NCBI GenBank assembly: GCA_030149525.1
Contig: JASBRJ010000005.1
Span: 1-33,251, forward strand
Source: a bacterium
Lineage (GTDB): Bacteria > Vulcanimicrobiota > Xenobia > Xenobiales > JADMJV01
Direction: 5' to 3'
Length of the DNA stretch: 33,251 nt
Below, piece by piece: positions 24,034 through 31,673 of the stretch (positions are counted from its first letter, which is position 1; every line of letters begins with the position of its first letter). Under the pieces are notes generated by a model that worked only from the letters and a program-made list of their open reading frames with translations, was not told the origin of the DNA and ran no database searches. The position numbers and the translations under genes were made by a program.

Positions 24034-26098
24034 GGTCGGAGGCTTCACCACCGCTCTGGTTGTGTGGAGTTTGCTCATTATGCTCTGGATGTCGAGCTTT
24101 CATCCCATTGCCGTTGTGGCTGTCTTGTTCAGTACGGTGTGTCTTTTCTTTCAGGAGAAAGTGGTGCTCAAGGCTCGGGGGCTCGGGGTTCTGGCCGTGG
24201 TGGCCCTTCTCTTTTGTTTTTTGTGTACACGAGTGATCGAGCGTGATGCCACCGGTAGACTGCTCGGCATCGGTACCATAAGCCTGGCGATTTTAGCAAC
24301 GGTTCTGGTGGGGGTGGCTCTGGTGCTGAAAAAACAGGGGCATTATTTGCGCTCTCCTATTCTTGCCGCCTGCGCCGTCCTGGTGCTCTGCAGCATGTCT
24401 CAGGATCTTTTTTCGGTGGCCACCCTGGCCTCAGTGGGGATCTGCCTTCTTGTTCTTTCCTTGCGAGAAGCTCTCGGCCTGAAAGCGAACTTCAGACTGT
24501 TCCTTCCCCTTCTCCTGGTGGCCGCCCTGACCACGACCCTTTCCGTGACGGCCTCCTGGTCGGAGAGCAAGGTGAGCTATCTCATGAGTCTGTTCGCTCT
24601 CGCCCCTCCTACCGGGATCCAGTTTCCACCGGCCACCTCCCTCCGCTCCCTGCAGAGTTGGAACTCCTCCGACGTGGTGGTGCTGCGAGGCTATGGAGAA
24701 AATCCACCGCTCTATCTGGTAGGGCGTTCCTTCAACACTTTCGACACGAACTCGTTTTGGAAGTGGAAAACCGAGAAAGAGGTTTTGCGTCCGGAAGACC
24801 AGGTTCTGATCGACACAGCCACCGGCCGAAAAGCCGTCTCGGTCTTCGAGCGAGACGACTCCCCCGGCTTGAAACCCGGACAACCCTTCACTCTGGAATT
24901 CCCCAAGGCCGGAAACGGTTTCACTTTTTACGCCCCCAGAAACTTTTACAGCCTGGCCACCGAGCTTTCCCGAATGCACAAGTATGCCGACGGAATGCTT
25001 CAGGCGCTGGCTAAAGACTCGTCCGATGGTGTTTACTATCTGTACCCCTACGACGACGGATGGGTCAGACACGGTGCCGCAGAATCCCTTCCCGACGAGA
25101 TTCGGCAAGAGTGCCTGGCTCTCCCGGAAAATCTCACTCCTGTGGTAGCCCAGAGAGCTGAAGAGGTGGCGGGCAAAGTTTCCGATCCCAGGAGCAAAGC
25201 GGATTTTATCACCGCCTACTTGCAGCAGAATTTCGAATACGGCTATGACTTTCCGTTCGAGTCAAACCAAACCGCTCTGGAAGAATTTCTCCTCAAGAAA
25301 CCACCTGCTCACTGTGAGTTCTTCGCCACCTCGGCCGCCTTGATGTTGAGGGCCCAGGGTGTTCCCACTCGATATATCAACGGGTTCGTCTTGCAGGAGC
25401 GTTCCGTCACCGGCAGCTATTACGTGGTCCGTCTCAAACATGCCCACGCCTGGATAGAGGTTTATCTCGAAGGCAAGGGATGGGTGACCTACGACCCCAC
25501 ACCTCCCGGCGTGCTGGACGATCCCGCCAGGCATTCCAGCTGGGCCAAATCACTCTTAGAGTGGATGTCCAACCAGTGGCGGAAGTTCTTTAACTTCTTC
25601 TCTCTGAGCCCCACCGAGATGATGGCACGAGTGAGGGGTTTCTTTGCTCTCTGGACCTGGCGCGACTACCTGAAACTTGCCATCCTCCTGGCTCTTTGGG
25701 GTCTGTGGCAACGGCTGAAGAAACGCAAAAAGAGGGTCGCTAGGAAGACGGTCTCCGAGTCGCCCTACCAGGCGGGTCGAAATGAACAATTGACCCCAAG
25801 CCTGGAGAGACTCATGGAGTTCATAGAGGCTGAGGATTGGCGGCGTCAGGAATGGGAAACCCCTGCTCAGTGGGTCACTCGACTGAAGACCTCCACTCTG
25901 GAAGAGGATATCTGGACATCCGTACAGAGCTTCGTCAGCGATTTCAACCGCCTTCGTTACGGTGAAAAAGTCACCTCAGAGGAGTTGACCGCGCTCCGGG
26001 ATCAGTTGCAAGACCTGGAACAACGCCTCAAAGGGAAGTCTCTGGAAGCTAGAGAACGGCGCCCCTATGAAAGAGATCCCCAAGAAGTACAAGCATAA
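24023..26098 (+). CDS. tgpA: TgpA-type membrane transglutaminase
   Basis: The 691-residue protein has about six membrane segments (roughly 8-190), a periplasmic linker with a beta-rich domain (about 195-420), and a transglutaminase-like domain. The Cys-His-Asp triad is readable: Cys431 (PAHCEFFATSAALMLRAQGV), His475 (HAHAWIEVY) and Asp491 (TYDPTPPG). A further membrane segment (about 549-566) and a cytoplasmic C-terminal helical region (about 590-670, DUF4129-like) complete the usual TgpA architecture. In Pseudomonas aeruginosa this is an essential periplasmic protein; the precise reaction here is unknown. It overlaps the DUF58 gene by 11 bp and valS by 32 bp. The symbol is by family resemblance. 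Confidence 0.91.
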   Translation: MFFRVGGFTTALVVWSLLIMLWMSSFHPIAVVAVLFSTVCLFFQEKVVLKARGLGVLAVVALLFCFLCTRVIERDATGRLLGIGTISLAILATVLVGVALVLKKQGHYLRSPILAACAVLVLCSMSQDLFSVATLASVGICLLVLSLREALGLKANFRLFLPLLLVAALTTTLSVTASWSESKVSYLMSLFALAPPTGIQFPPATSLRSLQSWNSSDVVVLRGYGENPPLYLVGRSFNTFDTNSFWKWKTEKEVLRPEDQVLIDTATGRKAVSVFERDDSPGLKPGQPFTLEFPKAGNGFTFYAPRNFYSLATELSRMHKYADGMLQALAKDSSDGVYYLYPYDDGWVRHGAAESLPDEIRQECLALPENLTPVVAQRAEEVAGKVSDPRSKADFITAYLQQNFEYGYDFPFESNQTALEEFLLKKPPAHCEFFATSAALMLRAQGVPTRYINGFVLQERSVTGSYYVVRLKHAHAWIEVYLEGKGWVTYDPTPPGVLDDPARHSSWAKSLLEWMSNQWRKFFNFFSLSPTEMMARVRGFFALWTWRDYLKLAILLALWGLWQRLKKRKKRVARKTVSESPYQAGRNEQLTPSLERLMEFIEAEDWRRQEWETPAQWVTRLKTSTLEEDIWTSVQSFVSDFNRLRYGEKVTSEELTALRDQLQDLEQRLKGKSLEARERRPYERDPQEVQA

Positions 26099-28700
26099 AG
26101 ACCTGGAAGCCAACTGGAAAGAACAGTGGAAGAAAGACGAAGTCTACAAATGGGACCCCACCGTGGGCCGCGAGAACACCTTTGTGGTGGACAGCCCTCC
26201 TCCCACCGTTTCCGGCTCCCTCCACATCGGTCACGTCTTTAGTTACACCCACCAGGACTTGCTGGCCCGCTATCAGCGAATGAAGGGCAAAAACATCTGT
26301 TACCCCATGGGTTGGGACGACAACGGTCTCCCCACCGAGCGGCGGGTGCAGAATCTCTTTCGAGTGAAGTGCGACCCCAACGTCCCTTACGACCCCAACT
26401 TCAAGCCGGAGCGTCGTAAAAAAGGCGACGTTCAGGAGATTAGCCGCCAAAACTTTATCGAAGCGTGTGCCACCGTCACCGAAGAAGACGAAGCTGCCTT
26501 TGAAGACCTCTGGCGCACTCTCGGTCTCTCTATCGATTGGGACTTGCAATACGCCACCATCGATGAGCATTGTCGAAAGATCAGTCAGACCTCGTTCTTG
26601 GAGATGGTGGAGAAAGGTCTCGCCTACTCCATGGAAGCTCCCACCATGTGGGATGTGGACTTTCAGACCGCGGTTGCCCAAGCCGAAGTTGAAGACAAAA
26701 TGCGCCCGGGCAAATTCCACGATATCCGATTCACCATTGAAGGTGGCGGAGACTTCGTGATAAGCACCACCCGACCGGAGCTTTTGCCCGCCTGTATCGC
26801 CGTGGTCGCTCACCCCGAAGACGAACGGTACAAGCCCCTCTTCGGCAAACACGCGATTACGCCACTCTTTGACGCCAAAGTGCCGATCATGGCCTCCGAG
26901 CACGCCGATCCCGAGAAGGGAACCGGTATTCTTATGGTCTGTACCTTCGGTGACAGCGCCGACGTGGATTTCTGGAAACACTCAGGACTTCCCATCAAAC
27001 AGGTGATCGGACGCAACGGCACCATGCTCGAAGTAAAGTTCGGCGAAGGCAACTTTACCTCAGAGAATCCGGCGAAGGCTCAGAAAAACTACGACGAATT
27101 GGTCGGTTTGCCCACCAAAAAAGCCAAGGCCCGCGTGGCCGAGCTTCTGGCTGCCGAGACTCTCCCCGACGGCTCCTGCCCCCTGGTCTCTGAACCTCGG
27201 GAGATCGAGCACCCCGTTAAGTTTTATGAAAAAGGCGAGCGTCCGCTTGAGTTCGTGCCTACACGCCAGTGGTTCGTTCGTCTCTTGGAGAACAGGGATA
27301 AGCTTCGGGAACAAGGCTCAAAAATCAAGTGGCATCCACCTTTTATGGAAACCCGTTACCAGCACTGGGTGGACGGATTGAATCTCGACTGGTGTATCTC
27401 CCGTCAGCGCTACTTCGGTGTGCCGTTCCCCGTTTGGTACCCTCTTGATGCTCAGGGAGAGTGCAAATTTGATGAACCGATTTTTGCCACCGCCGATCAG
27501 CTTCCCATAGACCCCATGTCGTCGGTTCCTCCGGGATACACCGAAGAACAACGTGGAAAGCCCAACGGCTTCCGCGGCGACCCCGATGTGATGGACACCT
27601 GGGCCACTTCTTCTTTGACCCCTCAGATCATCAGTCACTGGAGTCAGGACAAAGAGCGCCACGAGAAGCTTTTCCCCTTCGACATTAGACCTCAGTCTCA
27701 CGAGATTATTCGAACCTGGGCCTTCTACACGATTGTGAAAGCCTGGATTCACAACAACGACATCCCCTGGAAACATGTTGTGATCAGCGGTTGGATCCTA
27801 GACCCAGATCGCAAGAAGATGAGTAAATCTGTGGGCAACGTGGTGACACCTCACCACCTGCTGGAAGAATACTCCTCCGACGGCGTTCGTTACTGGGCGT
27901 CGCGGGCTCGACTGGGCGCCGACACCGCTTTCGACGAGGGCGTTCTGAAGATCGGGAAAAAGCTCACCACCAAGCTCTTCAACGCCAGCCGATTTGTGCT
28001 CTCTCAGTTGGAGCGGGTAGACGCCGACATCGACAGCCTCACTCCGGATCTCATCACCGAGCAGACGGATTTGGATTTCTTCAACAGTCTGGTGAAGACG
28101 GCTACCGACGCTGGCGCGGCTTTTGAGAAGTTCAACTACGCGGCGGCCCTTGAGATGTCGGAGAAGCATTTCTGGGACTTCTGTAACGACTACCTGGAGT
28201 TAGTGAAAAAGCGTTCTTATGAAGATGAGGACACTTCCGGGCGTCGCTCGGCGCTTGCCACCTTGAACCAATCGTTGAAGATGTTCCTGAGACTGTTTGC
28301 CCCGTTCTTGCCTTTCATCACCGAGGAGATCTGGTCGTGGCGCTACGCCAAGGCGGAAGGTCGCGACGGCTCTGTTCACCGAGCAGCTTGGCCCACCGCT
28401 GAGGAATACTCGGCACTTGGTGCTGTTGGAGTGAACGGTTGCTATGCCGCAGGTGTTGAGGTGCTGACCAAGATCCGTTCGGCTAAAACTGAGGGGAAAG
28501 TGAACTTGAGATGGCCCATCGAGTCCCTCAAGGTGACGGGCTCTGCCGAGTCTCTGTCGGCTCTCAAGGCCGCTATCGAGGATGTCATCGGTGCCGGAAG
28601 CGTGAACCCCGACGGTATTGAGTACTCGGAAGGCAAACCTGAAGGCAACGATCTGTTCAGCGTCGAGGCAACTCTGGGAGTCGAACAGCCGGCCGGATAA
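26067..28700 (+). CDS. valS: Valyl-tRNA synthetase, type 2
   Basis: The 877-residue class I synthetase has the HIGH motif (53-56) in PPPTVSGSLHIGH and KMSKS (584-588) in DRKKMSKSVGNV. It charges tRNA-Val and edits mischarged threonine through the inserted CP1 domain (about 195-360). GWDDNGLPTERRVQN identifies the archaeal-type ValS also present in actinobacteria and Rickettsia (HAMAP type 2), rather than the E. coli type 1. It lacks a clear C-terminal coiled-coil extension. ATG 26067 sits inside the end of the transglutaminase gene, 32 bp before its stop. An alternative start further in would remove conserved KDLEANW residues. The upstream ribosome-binding site is weak, so coupling to the preceding gene may matter. 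Confidence 0.97.
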   Translation: MKEIPKKYKHKDLEANWKEQWKKDEVYKWDPTVGRENTFVVDSPPPTVSGSLHIGHVFSYTHQDLLARYQRMKGKNICYPMGWDDNGLPTERRVQNLFRVKCDPNVPYDPNFKPERRKKGDVQEISRQNFIEACATVTEEDEAAFEDLWRTLGLSIDWDLQYATIDEHCRKISQTSFLEMVEKGLAYSMEAPTMWDVDFQTAVAQAEVEDKMRPGKFHDIRFTIEGGGDFVISTTRPELLPACIAVVAHPEDERYKPLFGKHAITPLFDAKVPIMASEHADPEKGTGILMVCTFGDSADVDFWKHSGLPIKQVIGRNGTMLEVKFGEGNFTSENPAKAQKNYDELVGLPTKKAKARVAELLAAETLPDGSCPLVSEPREIEHPVKFYEKGERPLEFVPTRQWFVRLLENRDKLREQGSKIKWHPPFMETRYQHWVDGLNLDWCISRQRYFGVPFPVWYPLDAQGECKFDEPIFATADQLPIDPMSSVPPGYTEEQRGKPNGFRGDPDVMDTWATSSLTPQIISHWSQDKERHEKLFPFDIRPQSHEIIRTWAFYTIVKAWIHNNDIPWKHVVISGWILDPDRKKMSKSVGNVVTPHHLLEEYSSDGVRYWASRARLGADTAFDEGVLKIGKKLTTKLFNASRFVLSQLERVDADIDSLTPDLITEQTDLDFFNSLVKTATDAGAAFEKFNYAAALEMSEKHFWDFCNDYLELVKKRSYEDEDTSGRRSALATLNQSLKMFLRLFAPFLPFITEEIWSWRYAKAEGRDGSVHRAAWPTAEEYSALGAVGVNGCYAAGVEVLTKIRSAKTEGKVNLRWPIESLKVTGSAESLSALKAAIEDVIGAGSVNPDGIEYSEGKPEGNDLFSVEATLGVEQPAG

Positions 28701-28732
28701 TCTGAGAAACGATTTCCCGAAAGGAACAGAGG

Positions 28733-28990
28733 ATGGCTAAAGCTACCAACTACAGGAGCATTACCATCCTCTGTTCTTCTTGTTTGCAGAAGCTGTATCT
28801 CTACCGTAAGGGCGGCAGCGGGTCCTTAGTTAAATGCATCCCCGACCGCATCCTCAAAGACTACACCAAGGGTGATCTCTGCTGTCCTCAGTGCGGGCAA
28901 AGCTTTGCTCGGGAAGTGTCTATGGGTGGGCGGGTAGTTTATAAGATTGTGGGCGGTAAGGTCATTACTAAGGGGATGCGGCGGAAGTGA
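28733..28990 (+). CDS. Small zinc-ribbon protein, 85 aa
   Basis: The 85-residue product has two cysteine knuckles, CSSC (14-17) and CPQC (51-54), with an extra Cys at 35 and 50. The spacing of the CxxC pairs fits a zinc ribbon. The remainder is basic and Gly-rich, ending in KITKGMRRK-like residues. An AAAGGAACAGAGG lies just before ATG 28733. It follows valS by 32 bp on the same strand, so it is probably co-transcribed. A role in RNA or ribosome biology can be guessed from the context and from zinc ribbons in general, but nothing specific is shown. Its stop is followed by about 30 bp to the end of the opposite-strand zinc-ribbon ORF. Confidence 0.78.
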   Translation: MAKATNYRSITILCSSCLQKLYLYRKGGSGSLVKCIPDRILKDYTKGDLCCPQCGQSFAREVSMGGRVVYKIVGGKVITKGMRRK

Positions 28991-29021
28991 TGGTCGTTTT
29001 GCCGGGCACGCCTGTGAAAGC

Positions 29022-29309
29022 TCAGCCCCGATTCCATACTCGAATTCCGCAACTCATACACATCCTTTTGCCGTCCTGGGAATCGGACGATGAGCGCCAT
29101 CCTGCCCCTGCACATTGACCACACTGCACCGAACCTTCAGGTGGAGCAGGCAGCATCTGCAGGAGGTCCAGACAGTTCTGTCCGGCTCATGCCTTGACGA
29201 AGCTATGCAGTTCGCCCTCGTCGGCGAAATGAACTTGTTCTCCCTCGACCAGGCCCGTCGGGTCGATGATCAGGCTTCCATCGAGAGTCAAGAGTGCCGT
29301 CGACCCCAT
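29022..29309 (-). pseudogene. ORF split by an in-frame TGA, with C-terminal zinc ribbon
   Basis: On the minus strand one reading frame runs from ATG 29309. It gives 40 residues (MGSTALLTLDGSLIIDPTGL, then VEGEQVHFADEGELHSFVKA) to TGA 29189-29187. It continues in the same frame for 54 more residues to TGA 29024-29022. That second part has CGQC and CMSC, a zinc-ribbon pattern, with GAGWRSSSDSQDGKR between. Codon use across the split looks like a real gene. It may be a nonsense-mutated pseudogene, two separate tiny genes, or a recoded (selenocysteine or readthrough) gene. A hairpin lies at 29168-29185, just after the TGA. The frame also follows the upstream 157-residue gene's TAA. Apart from this ORF the 343-bp gap holds nothing I can support. 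Confidence 0.4.
29168..29185 (-). repeat. Hairpin directly downstream of the in-frame TGA
   Basis: Minus-strand CCGGACAGAACTGTCTGG begins 2 bases after the TGA (29189-29187). It can pair as a 7-bp stem (one G:T pair) with a GAAC loop. The loop sits only about 9-12 nt after the TGA, nearer than the ~16-37 nt typical of bacterial SECIS elements, so it does not meet the usual selenocysteine rule. Confidence 0.5.
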
Positions 29310-29333
29310 ACCTGGCCACAAAACGACAGTCGG

Positions 29334-29807
29334 TTAGTCTACATGCCCGGGACTCCACTCTTTAAAAATCCGATCTCGAAACTCACTGGGCATCCGCAAC
29401 CGGGGCAACTTCGCTCGCTCCTCCCGCCTTTTTTTCTGGAGCAAGACCCTTCTCTCAAAGTAACCACAAACCACGAACCGAACAAACAGCGGTATCAACA
29501 CCAGTAACACCACAAGAAACCAGGGTATGTCTTCAAAGGAAACGACGCAGGCGTGGAATCGGTTCAGAGTATAGATCGTGAAGGGCGCACATCCGAGGAC
29601 CACAGCAAAGCTGATTCTAGACAGGAATCGGAAAGCTCTTTCACCATCACGAACTTGCAGAAAGCAAAACGAAAGCCACTGGAGCGCTACCCCGCCGAAA
29701 GTTAACAGATAGAGCCAACGACTCGAACGACCTAGCATTATTGTGAGACAATACAACTGGACAAGAAATAACAGACCGATCCCACCAACTTGTAAACGAT
29801 GTCTCAC
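29334..29807 (-). CDS. Small polytopic membrane protein, 157 aa
   Basis: No family recognised. The product has about four hydrophobic segments (about 8-26, 31-50, 66-82, 94-113), then a basic cytoplasmic tail (about 117-157, with KKRREERAKLPRLR) and an end reading EWSPGHVD. The start is GTG 29807. An in-frame TAG lies 18 nt before it, so the GTG is the first credible start, with a weak ribosome-binding site. It follows the DASS transporter on the same strand by 38 bp and may be co-transcribed with it. A link to anion transport is only positional. Confidence 0.65.
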   Translation of the reverse strand: MRHRLQVGGIGLLFLVQLYCLTIMLGRSSRWLYLLTFGGVALQWLSFCFLQVRDGERAFRFLSRISFAVVLGCAPFTIYTLNRFHACVVSFEDIPWFLVVLLVLIPLFVRFVVCGYFERRVLLQKKRREERAKLPRLRMPSEFRDRIFKEWSPGHVD

Positions 29808-29845
29808 ACCAGAGCTTATTCCCTAGTGCCCAGAGTTCGGTCATT

Positions 29846-31249
29846 TTACCAATACCCCAGCAACCTCCACCAAAGCCCGCCTACACCCAGCCAGATAACC
29901 ACGTTGACCACACTGACCACCCATCCCACTCTCCACCAGCGCCCGGTGGGCAGGAAACCGGCACCGAAGAAGATGGGGGCAGCACCGCAACCGTAATGCG
30001 TGCAACCCGAGAAGAGATTGCTGAAGTACCCCAGGACCAGGGCTGACACCAGCGGCGGAGCCCCCACGGCGATGGCCACTCCGAGAAAAGGCGCATACAT
30101 GGAACTGACATGGGCTGTGTTACTGGCAAAGAGATAGTGGCTGTAAAAGTAGATCAGGGTCAATCCGATAAAGGCCGGGAACCAGTGAAATCCACCCAAC
30201 TGCCGCCCCATGGTCTCACTGAACCAGGGTATGAAACCGAGCTTATTGAGAAAGCTTGCCATCATCACCAGAGCGGCGAACCAGACCAGGGTATTCCAGG
30301 CCTCCTTTTCCTGACAAACGTCCTGCCAGGTGAGAACTCCAGTAACCAGGAGAAGGCTCAAGCCCACAAGGGCGGTTGTGGTGGAGTGAAAGGCCAACTG
30401 CTTTCCGAACATCCAAAGACAGAGCATGAGACAAAACACCACCAACATGATTTTCTCAACCCGAGTCATAGCCCCCATGTCTTTGAGTTTCTGGCGAGCC
30501 ATCTCGGCCGCATCCGGGGTCTTGGTGATAGCCGGTGGACACAGTTTGTAGAGTAAGAGAGGAACGAGAACAAGACTCACGAGTCCCGGCAACGCTGCTC
30601 CCACCGCCCAGGTGGTCCAGCTGATCTCTACTCCCAGGTCTCGGGCCAGTTGGGCAGCTAGCGGATTGGCCGCCATAGCGGTCAGAAACATGGCGCTCGT
30701 GATCAGATTGCCCTGAAAGGCGGTCTTCAGAATGAAAGCTCCTACCGAATCGTCGGAATCCTTATCTTTATAGATGTCTCTGAGAGAAAGGGCGATGGGA
30801 TAGATCACTCCGCCTGCCCGGGCAGTGTTGCTCGGAATAGCTGGAGCTAGCACGAGATCGGTGGCTAACAGACCGTAACTCAATCCCAACGTACTTTTGC
30901 CCACTCGAGACACAAAAAGATAGGCGATTCGAGAACTGAGACCGGTCTTGATAAAACCCCGGGCGATCATAAAGGAGGTGACAATGAGCCAGATGACTTT
31001 GTTGCCGAAGCCGAAGAGGGCCTGTTCGATGGTGAGGGTATGGGTGACCACCGAGGCCACCACGCCGAGAAGGGCCACAGCCCCCATGGGAAGTGGGGCG
31101 GCGATGATTCCAACGATAGTGGAAACAAAGACGACGAGGAGATGCCAGGCTTGCTGGGTCACTCCAACAGGTGGCGTCTGCCACCACAACAGCAACCCCA
31201 ATATCAGGGGGGAAAGAACCCGTATCCAATGTCCCCGACCAGCCCGCAT
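29846..31249 (-). CDS. DASS-family anion:Na+ symporter (CitT/DiT1-like)
   Basis: The 467-residue polytopic membrane protein belongs to the divalent anion:Na+ symporter (SLC13/DASS) family. Both substrate-binding SNT motifs are present: SNT 140-142 (LAPAIPSNTARAGGVIYP) and SNT 376-378 (LFASNTAHVSSMYAPF). Length and about 12 hydrophobic segments match the CitT/2-oxoglutarate-malate translocator branch. Members carry dicarboxylates or citrate, either by Na+ symport or by exchange. The substrate cannot be read from sequence. ATG 31249 has GAGG 2 nt before it, which is short. The next gene on the strand starts 38 bp later, and the secreted 123-residue gene ends 52 bp before. Confidence 0.92.
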   Translation of the reverse strand: MRAGRGHWIRVLSPLILGLLLWWQTPPVGVTQQAWHLLVVFVSTIVGIIAAPLPMGAVALLGVVASVVTHTLTIEQALFGFGNKVIWLIVTSFMIARGFIKTGLSSRIAYLFVSRVGKSTLGLSYGLLATDLVLAPAIPSNTARAGGVIYPIALSLRDIYKDKDSDDSVGAFILKTAFQGNLITSAMFLTAMAANPLAAQLARDLGVEISWTTWAVGAALPGLVSLVLVPLLLYKLCPPAITKTPDAAEMARQKLKDMGAMTRVEKIMLVVFCLMLCLWMFGKQLAFHSTTTALVGLSLLLVTGVLTWQDVCQEKEAWNTLVWFAALVMMASFLNKLGFIPWFSETMGRQLGGFHWFPAFIGLTLIYFYSHYLFASNTAHVSSMYAPFLGVAIAVGAPPLVSALVLGYFSNLFSGCTHYGCGAAPIFFGAGFLPTGRWWRVGWVVSVVNVVIWLGVGGLWWRLLGYW

Positions 31250-31301
31250 GGCCTCGTTTTCGCCGAGGACACGACTTGTCCCAGGTTAGAGCAGAATTGG
31301 T

Positions 31302-31673
31302 CTAAAACGGCTCGTAAACGTTGAGAACCGTCTCCGCTTGAGGAGTGCTGATAAAGGAACGATAGTAGCGCTCCCCACCTTGCCAATGGACCGTCACCCA
31401 GTATTCCGAGGGGACGGAAATATTGAAGAGAGCCGCTTCAACCACTGTGTCGGGACCGGTCTGATAGACCTGGGTGCTCCCTGCGACGTTCTGGCCTTCG
31501 ATCTTGACGCTCTTCACCTTTTTCCACTTGGGTTTATCGGGAAGAGCGTAGTAGTCGTAATACTCATGAGCGATCACTCGGATAGTGGTCACCTGTCGCT
31601 CTTGGGACAGCGTCCAGCTGGTGGAAGCGAGCAGGGCCAGCAACAAAAGAAAAGTTATTCGAAAAGTTGTCAT
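31302..31673 (-). CDS. Secreted protein of unknown function, 123 aa
   Basis: The product has a Sec signal peptide (MTTFRITFLLLLALLASTSW, then TLSQE). The mature part is ~100 residues, rich in Tyr, Lys and Val, with two beta-rich halves (VIAHEYYDYYALPDKPKW; SEYWVTVHWQGGERYYRSF). No family recognised. A start further upstream is possible in frame (31694). I chose ATG 31673 because it overlaps the stop of the DUF2254 gene as ATGA and puts the signal peptide at the N-terminus. It should be translated by coupling from that gene. It has no cysteine, so it is neither a lipoprotein nor disulphide-bonded. Confidence 0.75.
   Translation of the reverse strand: MTTFRITFLLLLALLASTSWTLSQERQVTTIRVIAHEYYDYYALPDKPKWKKVKSVKIEGQNVAGSTQVYQTGPDTVVEAALFNISVPSEYWVTVHWQGGERYYRSFISTPQAETVLNVYEPF

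Noticed and set aside
26049-26981. Open frame of 310 codons on the minus strand opposite valS
   Set aside because: It lies within the conserved catalytic part of valS and overlaps the end of the transglutaminase gene; no motif or ribosome-binding site.
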